Shown here: positions 59,430 to 64,000 of the stretch, piece by piece
How positions within the stretch are numbered: the first letter of the stretch is position 1
Layout of the letters: each line of letters opens with the position of its first letter
Assembly: GCF_010723305.1 (NCBI RefSeq)
Contig: NZ_BLKW01000004.1
Span: forward strand, 1,860,001-1,924,000
DNA from: Mycobacterium botniense
GTDB lineage: Bacteria > Actinomycetota > Actinomycetes > Mycobacteriales > Mycobacteriaceae
Direction of reading: 5' to 3'
Length of the DNA: 64,000 bases
Program-made: the position numbers and the translations under genes
Notes under the pieces: model-generated
The model's database searches: none
Seen by the model: only the letters and a program-made list of their open reading frames with translations
Told to the model about the DNA's origin: nothing

Positions 59430-60377
59430 CGCTCGTCCTCCTGGGGTTCCGCTGGGAGCCCTCTGCTTGACTGCACCAGCCACCTGGCGAGGGGCCGCAT
59501 TCGCGCCGCCGCCGATAGAGACGATCGAGCTTAACTCGCGCGGGCCGCGGATAGCCGATGAGTTTCCCTTCCACGACCCGTTGAGCGGGGCGGCGTGGGG
59601 GAACCGCCGCCGACGGTCGGCTGTGGTCGGCGCCGATCCGTTCCCGGATATCGGCGCGTGGTGAGCCCTACCCGGTCCCGTGTTCGCCCGGCACTGCGGC
59701 CAGCACCGGTGCGGTCTCACCAGAGCCCACCCGCGCGGGATGGACGTCCCGATGCCCACGCCACGGCCAGCACCGCGCCGAGCAGTGGCCCCGCGGCATC
59801 GGGGGATGCCTCAGGGGATGCATCATCGGTGGTGCGAGCGGTTACCGAGTGCATCCGACCGGGTGGGCGCCGAGATACCGACGACCGGGAGGCGATCCCC
59901 CTCGGGGCGACAACAGCTCAGGCCAGAACGACGGGGATTGACGAAATCCGTTTCGACATCACGTTTTATCGTGTGGACACTGCACCAGTGACGAACCCGT
60001 CATTCGGTGCCCGGCGGTGACGGCGCCGACCGTCGTCCGGCCGTGCGGGACGCTTGTCAGTCAACGTTGTCGTAGTCCCCTGTTGCCGGCCAGTTTTCGT
60101 TTTATCGCCAAGGCATTGGGCGGCGCGCCACGCACTGTGGTTCTCCCCGACACGCACCGATGCTGGCGAATGCCCGCCGGCGCGCGGTGTGGGACGGCGG
60201 CTCACGAATGCCTGCACGATAGCCGATGTTTGAGCACACGACACAAGGGGAATCCCGCCGGGCACGGCGCGGAGTTCTACGGGCCAAGCAGGCGGCTCGG
60301 CCACGCCGAGGAAGCGATCACGTTAATCGGTGCCGAGCCGAAAGCGCTCAGAGCACAGGCACCGACAAGGAGGGCTC
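59430..60377. other. 0.95-kb gap without a supported gene
   Basis: Several frames are open (the longest is 141 codons at 59595-60020), but all read as Arg/Pro/Ala-rich GC shadow without motifs, and none has a good ribosome binding site. The part from about 59930 is less GC-rich (GTTTTATCG occurs at about 59961 and 60102) and probably holds the promoter region of the csbD-like gene. Confidence 0.45.
60228..60251 (+). promoter_or_regulatory. Weak SigF-like element upstream of csbD-like gene
   Basis: GTTT, 15 bases, then GGGGA resembles the mycobacterial SigF promoter pattern (GTTT-N15-17-GGGTA) with one mismatch. It lies 127 bp upstream of the csbD-like ATG. Alone it would be dismissed; better matches lie near two other genes in this segment. 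Confidence 0.22.
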
Positions 60378-60620
60378 ATGGCCGAGCAGAAAAAGAGCGG
60401 ACCCGAAGAGGCTGTACACGGCGTCGTCGAGGACGTTAAGGGCAAAGCTAAAGAAGCGGTGGGAAATATCACCGGTAGAGACGACCTCGCGCGTGAGGGT
60501 AAAGCCCAGCAGGACAAGGCCCAAGCGCAGCGGGATGCCGCCAAGAAGGAGGCCGAAGCCGAATCGGCCCGCGCCGCCGCTGCTGCGTCGGAAATGCGCC
60601 AAAAGTTCGAGCAGCACTAG
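60378..60620 (+). CDS. CsbD-like stress protein
   Basis: An 80-residue, highly charged helical protein of the CsbD family. The core reads VHGVVEDVKGKAKEAVGNIT then GRDDLAREGKAQQDKAQAQR, followed by an Ala/Glu-rich helix (AAKKEAEAESARAAAAASEM). The start ATG 60378 has a strong AAGGAGGG. CsbD-like proteins are induced by general stress sigma factors in several bacteria; their biochemical role is unknown. A perfect hairpin follows 12 bases after the stop. The gene stands alone between two gaps. Confidence 0.88.
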   Translation: MAEQKKSGPEEAVHGVVEDVKGKAKEAVGNITGRDDLAREGKAQQDKAQAQRDAAKKEAEAESARAAAAASEMRQKFEQH

Positions 60621-60632
60621 CTTGCCGGAGAG

Positions 60633-60666
60633 AAGGGGCCCGGTCCGTCAACGGACCGGGCCCCTT
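60633..60666 (+). terminator. Perfect 16-bp hairpin after the csbD-like gene
   Basis: AAGGGGCCCGGTCCGT pairs perfectly with ACGGACCGGGCCCCTT around a CA loop, starting 13 bases after the stop. The stem is very stable. No U-tract follows (CGCCGTT), which is common for mycobacterial terminators. Confidence 0.75.
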
Positions 60667-61077
60667 CGCCGTTCAGCCCGCGGCGCGCCTTTTGTCACCG
60701 TGGTCGATGCACAAGTCGGTACAAAAGGCGTTGCAACAGTTGATATGAGAGCTTCAACGAACGATTGGATACTACGTTTTCACGAGTCGTGTCCGACTAC
60801 ATCGGATGATCGCGCGGCAGGCGGAGCAGCATCGGGAACGACTATGGAGCCCAGCGCTACGCACCACCGCCGGATCATGGCCGCACGGCCAGGACCACCC
60901 GGCCAGGGCACGGCCGCCCGGCTTTCCCGTTTCCAGCCCTGCCCGCAGCCGGTCCACAACCGCCTGGTCTACCGCATCCGTTGCCGGCGAAAACGACCTC
61001 CCCGCACCGCTAGTCGGCGCGGGGAGGTCAGCCACCTCGGCTGCTGGACACGTAGAGCCGGTGAGTGACCCGGACGA
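60667..61077. other. 0.4-kb gap without a supported gene
   Basis: Follows the csbD terminator and ends at the stop of the MPT63-like gene. Open frames here are shadow-like and lack ribosome binding sites. A less GC-rich patch at about 60700-60800 holds no motif I can name. Confidence 0.4.
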
Positions 61078-61551
61078 CTAGGTGGTCCAGATGAGGACGT
61101 CTTGGACCCCATCGTTGTAGACGACACCGTCCGGCGGTGCGCCGGTGACGTCAAAGTAGATCTTCCCGCTGCTCTGCTCCCCCTGGACCAGGGGCGCTGG
61201 ACTGATCCCATCGGGTGCCGGCACCGTGTCGATGACCCGATAGGTCTGACCGTTGGCCGCCCGGGCGTTGAAGTCGGAGATCAGCGGGGTGACGGTGCCG
61301 CCATCGGAGCGGGCTGTGACATCGGCCTGGTACAGTTTACCCGCCGGGGTATAGCCCGGCAGCACTGCAGTGCTGGGCTGGAGATGGCTCACTGTGTACG
61401 CCGTCACCATCGGACCGTCAAAGAGCTGTTCGGCGGTGCCGAACTTTTGGATAGCGGGCTGCGCCGCAGCTGTTGCGGCGGTGAAAACACCTGCGGCCGC
61501 AAGGGCAGCGGCTCCGGTCGCCGTTTTCACTGCCGTGGTGATACACCTCAC
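61078..61551 (-). CDS. MPT63-like secreted protein (DUF1942)
   Basis: A 157-residue exported protein. The signal peptide (TATGAAALAAAGVFTAATAA) ends near AAAQP. The mature part follows MPT63 closely: MVTAYTVSHLQPSTAVLPGY, LYQADVTARSDGGTVTPLIS, DFNARAANGQTYRVID, then SSGKIYFDVTGAPPDGVVYN and DVLIWTT. MPT63 has an immunoglobulin-like beta-sandwich and is an abundant culture-filtrate antigen of unknown function. The start is GTG 61551 behind AAAGGAG. A good SigF-like promoter lies 95 bp upstream. Confidence 0.88.
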   Translation of the reverse strand: MRCITTAVKTATGAAALAAAGVFTAATAAAQPAIQKFGTAEQLFDGPMVTAYTVSHLQPSTAVLPGYTPAGKLYQADVTARSDGGTVTPLISDFNARAANGQTYRVIDTVPAPDGISPAPLVQGEQSSGKIYFDVTGAPPDGVVYNDGVQDVLIWTT

Positions 61552-61645
61552 GCGCTTACTCCTTTCTCGGGTACGTCATGCGAGTGTGTCGTTGAAGCGC
61601 GAACTGCCCGTCAAGGTGGACACATCACTCGCACTTAATCGGCGG

Positions 61646-61671
61646 CTACCCTGCGATGCTGTTGTCAAAAC
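61646..61671 (-). promoter_or_regulatory. SigF-like promoter of the MPT63-like gene
   Basis: Read on the minus strand: GTTT, 16 bases, GGGTAG, which matches the mycobacterial SigF pattern GTTT-N15-17-GGGTA fully. It points at the MPT63-like gene, whose start is 95 bp downstream. The match is by eye. Confidence 0.48.
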
Positions 61672-61759
61672 ACCACCCGGCCCATGGCGCCGTAACCAGG
61701 CACTCCGGCGGATGAGCAGCGCTGCGGGTCTTTCCGGTACGGGAGCGAAAGGAGTAGTT

Positions 61760-61855
61760 GTGGCTTTGCCCTGGCCGGGCGATAGTGATAAGGCGATCTC
61801 ACACGTTCCGCAGACATCGCCGGCCGGGCGGCGTCTCATCCCCTTAACCAGGTAA
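61760..61855 (+). CDS. Possible 31-residue small protein
   Basis: A short ORF from GTG 61760 (VALPWPGDSDKA to RRLIPLTR) with an unusually strong AAAGGAG six bases upstream. There is no recognised family and no membrane segment. It lies 104 bp upstream of the PAS-ANTAR gene in the same direction and could be a leader ORF for it, or noise. Confidence 0.25.
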   Translation: MALPWPGDSDKAISHVPQTSPAGRRLIPLTR

Positions 61856-61958
61856 TGCGTAGCGAACGGGCAGCGGTTCTGGCCCGAGCGCGATTCGCTC
61901 GCGGATGGCGCCGGTCCGCACGTCGATGTGGCAACCGAGCAGGAAGGTGCTTGTGGTG

Positions 61959-62693
61959 ATGGCCGGAGACTCCGACGCTTCGCCCGGTCACGTTTCCGCG
62001 GCGCAACCCGTCAAACTAGCAGCCGGCCAACGGCCGGATCCCGATGACGAACTCCGTGATATCGACCTGGTCATCGGTCTGGGCGAACCACAGCGCGTGG
62101 GCCGGTTCCGATTTTTCCTCGACGGCCAGCGCTGGGAGTGGTCGGATGCAGTTGCCCGCATGCACGGCTACCAGCCGGGATCAGTGGTGCCCACCACCGA
62201 ATTGTTGCTGCACCACAAACATCCTGACGACCACCAGCAAGTCACAGCAGCTTTGGAAGGAGTCCTTCGAGGCGAGCCGTTCAGCAGCCGGCACCGCATC
62301 GTCGATGCGGCCGGGCATACCCGCTGGGTGGTCGTCGTCGGCGACCGGATGCTCGACGACAGTGGCGCGGTGATCGGCACGTCGGGGTTCTACGTCGACG
62401 TCACCGAGTCGCTCCAGTCCGACGTCAGCGCCGCGGTGTCTCAAGTCGCCGACTCGCGCGCCCGCATCGAACAAGCCAAGGGTGTGCTCATGGCGGCCTA
62501 CGGCATCAGCGCAGAGCGAGCGTTCGACATCCTGGTGTGGCGTTCACAGGAGACCAATATCAAGGTGCGTGAGCTTGCCGGCCGCTTCCTCAATGCAATC
62601 GGCGGCAACATGTCCGGTGACACAACCAGCCGTATCGATCACGCGCTACTCACCCTGGAAAAGCCGGCGACCGACAGTTCGCGGCACAGCTAA
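61959..62693 (+). CDS. PAS-ANTAR regulator
   Basis: A 244-residue signalling protein. A PAS domain (about residues 35-155) reads VGRFRFFLDGQRWEWSDAVA, ELLLHHKHPDDHQQV and SRHRIVDAAGHTRWVVVVGD. The C-terminal ANTAR RNA-binding domain is SRARIEQAKGVLMAAYGISA then ERAFDILVWRSQ and VRELAGRFLNAI. ANTAR proteins bind paired hexaloop hairpins in leader RNA and prevent termination; the PAS domain probably senses a ligand or redox signal. In-frame GTGs at 61953 and 61956 compete with ATG 61959 as start, all behind AGGAAGG. No target leader was found in the window. Confidence 0.88.
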   Translation: MAGDSDASPGHVSAAQPVKLAAGQRPDPDDELRDIDLVIGLGEPQRVGRFRFFLDGQRWEWSDAVARMHGYQPGSVVPTTELLLHHKHPDDHQQVTAALEGVLRGEPFSSRHRIVDAAGHTRWVVVVGDRMLDDSGAVIGTSGFYVDVTESLQSDVSAAVSQVADSRARIEQAKGVLMAAYGISAERAFDILVWRSQETNIKVRELAGRFLNAIGGNMSGDTTSRIDHALLTLEKPATDSSRHS

Positions 62694-63069
62694 CCCGTGG
62701 GGTCAGAGCTGCGGGCAACTGAGAGGGCCGACGGCCGGTCACCCGACGGCCCCACACCTTTGTTTCGGGCTTGCCCGCCAGCGCTCAGACCGGCAATGTC
62801 TGCACCGCAGGCAGATTGACCGCTCTGAGCGCAGCTGGGCTCAATGCTGATCCTTGTTGCGGGATTCCCGCCGATGCCACAATGGGCGCAACAGTGTCGC
62901 GACTTCCCCGGCGCTGGATGTTTCGACAACCGCAAATCGGGGTAAGGCTAGCTAACAGGATGCTGCGGCTCGTGACGGACCGCGAGCACGCAGACCTGAG
63001 TCCCGCCGCAGGTATACCGCCTTGTGAGGTGACGGCCTCGGCTACTGGGGCTAGTGGGAGGTTGCCACC
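62694..63069. other. 0.38-kb gap carrying a SigF-like promoter
   Basis: No gene is supported. The first part is ordinary GC-rich sequence. The second contains the SigF-like motif listed separately and GTAAGGCTAGCTAAC just after it. Confidence 0.4.
62920..62945 (+). promoter_or_regulatory. SigF-like promoter upstream of the 95-residue gene
   Basis: GTTT, 16 bases, GGGTAA matches the mycobacterial SigF pattern GTTT-N15-17-GGGTA. It lies 125 bp upstream of ATG 63070 and points towards it. Confidence 0.45.
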
Positions 63070-63357
63070 ATGGCAATGCCGTTGAACAGCGATTGCAGCG
63101 GCGCAGAGTTTCAGCCGAGAACGGTGCCGGCGCTGCTGCGGCTACTGGGAGTGAGTGACCGACCAGTGACCGAGCAGTGGCTTGCCATCAGCGAGTGGCT
63201 TGCCGAAAACACGCCCTCTGCTGAACTGCGATGTAGTTTGCGCGCCAACGGCTACGGGCCCATTCTGATCGGCAGAGGACCGTCAAAGCGAACCGTTGCC
63301 TCCGCCCTCCGGGCCGACCGTCCCCAGTCGAATCCGAAAGCAGGTGACGGGTCATAG
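63070..63357 (+). CDS. Hypothetical protein, 95 residues
   Basis: A 95-residue ORF starting at ATG 63070 behind GGGAGG; a second ATG is two codons on. The sequence is protein-like: VPALLRLLGVSDRPVTEQWL, AISEWLAENTPSAELRCSL, then YGPILIGRGPSKRTVASAL. It is small and soluble, with no membrane segment. I do not recognise a family. The SigF-like motif upstream is the only hint at regulation. Confidence 0.5.
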   Translation: MAMPLNSDCSGAEFQPRTVPALLRLLGVSDRPVTEQWLAISEWLAENTPSAELRCSLRANGYGPILIGRGPSKRTVASALRADRPQSNPKAGDGS

Positions 63358-63737
63358 GCGTTGCGGATGATCGGGACGGTGTGGTTGCGCCGTGCGGTGG
63401 TGGTTGCCCCGCCGGTTGACCGGAACCATCGAAACTGCGGCGCGGCTGCGCGACGGCGTCCCGCATCCGCTGCCCCGGGCGGGCCGATTACGTGCTGAGA
63501 CCCCCACAGCGGGGAGCCGCTGCAGACCCGCGAGCAGCGAAATCGCAGCGGACATCCAGTGAAATCACAGCCGCAGGGGGTGGCGCGTGGTAAAGCTGGA
63601 ATCATAACCGCATCGGCTCACGTTTCCGTGCGGTAGCGGCGAGCGGCACTGGGGTTGCATGACCGAGGTCCGCGCAAGGCCTCTGGACGGGGCGATTCGG
63701 TGCACGTATGACAAGCCAACTCAGCTAGGAGCAGGAC
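63358..63737. other. 0.38-kb gap before the nirA leader
   Basis: No gene is supported. A 67-codon plus frame (63659-63862) overlaps the leader ORF out of frame and lacks a ribosome binding site. This stretch should contain the promoter of the nirA transcript; I cannot assign one. Confidence 0.35.
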
Positions 63738-63779
63738 ATGACGACGTTTTCCGTCTGTGCTATGGAGTCACCCGTTTGA
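63738..63779 (+). CDS. 13-residue leader ORF upstream of nirA
   Basis: ATG 63738 follows a strong AGGAGCAGG and opens a 13-codon ORF, MTTFSVCAMESPV, 128 bp before nirA. It contains one Cys and two Met. Short cysteine-containing upstream ORFs that act as cysteine-responsive attenuators are known for mycobacterial sulfur genes, though those described have Cys runs. This one is a candidate only. Confidence 0.4.
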   Translation: MTTFSVCAMESPV

Positions 63780-63880
63780 GTGGTGCGGCTGTCAGCCAGG
63801 CTGTGCGCCCGTCTCGCGGTCTGGCCACCGGATTGTCGTCGCCGAGTAGAACCTGCCGGTGACCTGTGGGGTCCAGGACG

Positions 63881-63896
63881 CCTTCGCCGAGGAAGG
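63881..63896 (+). promoter_or_regulatory. Hairpin covering the nirA ribosome binding site
   Basis: CCTTC (63881-63885) can pair with GAAGG (63892-63896) around a 6-base loop, taking part of the GGAAGGAG ribosome binding site of nirA into the stem. Together with the leader ORF this could let translation of the leader control nirA. It is inferred from sequence only. Confidence 0.35.
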
Positions 63897-63907
63897 AGAA
63901 CGCGCAC

Positions 63908-64000
63908 ATGACCAAACCTGGTCCGGCTAAAGCTCGAAGTGAGGGGCAGTGGGCCCTGGGCGAGCGTACGCCGCTCAACCACAAAGAACAGCTGAAGCAG
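63908..64000 (+). CDS. nirA: Ferredoxin-dependent sulfite/nitrite reductase, 5' end only
   Basis: The first 31 codons, running off the right edge. The start ATG 63908 follows GGAAGGAG. The residues PAKARSEGQWALGERTPLNH closely match the N-terminus of mycobacterial NirA/SirA as I recall it (PAKARNEGQWALG), which reduces sulfite to sulfide with siroheme and a [4Fe-4S] cluster. The catalytic parts are outside the window. The upstream leader ORF and hairpin suggest sulfur-responsive control. CysG in this window supplies its siroheme. Confidence 0.78.
   Translation, partial: MTKPGPAKARSEGQWALGERTPLNHKEQLKQ

Noticed and set aside
59595..60020. A 141-codon plus frame in the gap before csbD
   Set aside because: Arg/Pro/Ala shadow composition, no ribosome binding site and no recognisable motif.

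Overview
The window is high-GC actinobacterial DNA from a Mycobacterium, probably a slow-growing non-tuberculous species. The evidence is a PPE protein of the PPW type, an MPT63-like secreted protein, a DUF3558 lipoprotein, an MPT53-like thiol oxidoreductase, EfpA, Rip1, malate:quinone oxidoreductase, and a remnant of mycothione reductase. From about 15.4 kb to 58.8 kb the gene order follows what I recall of M. tuberculosis Rv2837c to Rv2883c, with local replacements. Homologies are from memory and by eye; no search was run.

Layout. 1-3.5 kb: partial metallophosphoesterase, DUF3558 lipoprotein, 12-bp tandem repeat, CocE-type hydrolase, DUF1802 protein. 3.5-10.1 kb: an accessory cluster with a 55-codon ORF coupled to a PPE gene, a DUF7676-like protein, then DUF1800, DUF1501 and an NHL-repeat protein. 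The segments ahead of the PPE unit and the DUF1800 gene are recognisably duplicated, and each carries a CRP-type palindrome. 10.2-15.4 kb: echA16-like gene, a gene-poor stretch, a 101-residue protein and a large LuxR-family ATPase regulator. 15.4-22.1 kb (minus strand): the translation cluster rimP-nusA-ylxR-infB-rbfA-DHH phosphoesterase. 22.3-34.0 kb: a Tat lipoprotein and a DUF4439 protein, proS, efpA, and the overlapping minus-strand run mqo-GNAT-chelatase-cobO-cobB-cysG.

34.0-42.3 kb: a decayed mtr gene, then a metal-flavoured segment. It holds a Fur-family regulator, a phosphodiesterase, the Ni/Co permease nicT with a perfect 6-5-6 inverted repeat resembling a Nur box, a multicopper oxidase, a glutamine amidotransferase-like protein, an alpha/beta-fold protein and cobQ. 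Together with the cob/chelatase genes it concentrates nickel, cobalt and B12 functions. 42.3-58.8 kb: map, DUF1707, penicillin-binding lipoprotein, frameshifted amidohydrolase, cutinase, GNAT, ispG-rip1-dxr, DUF2631, DUF4097, CcdA-like and MPT53-like pair, rlmN, cdsA, frr, pyrH.

58.8-64 kb: a loose stress-type neighbourhood with a STAS protein, CsbD-like protein, MPT63-like protein and PAS-ANTAR protein, and two good SigF-like promoter motifs. The window ends in the first codons of nirA, which is preceded by a 13-codon leader ORF and a hairpin covering its ribosome binding site. I saw no insertion sequence, CRISPR array, tRNA or rRNA.
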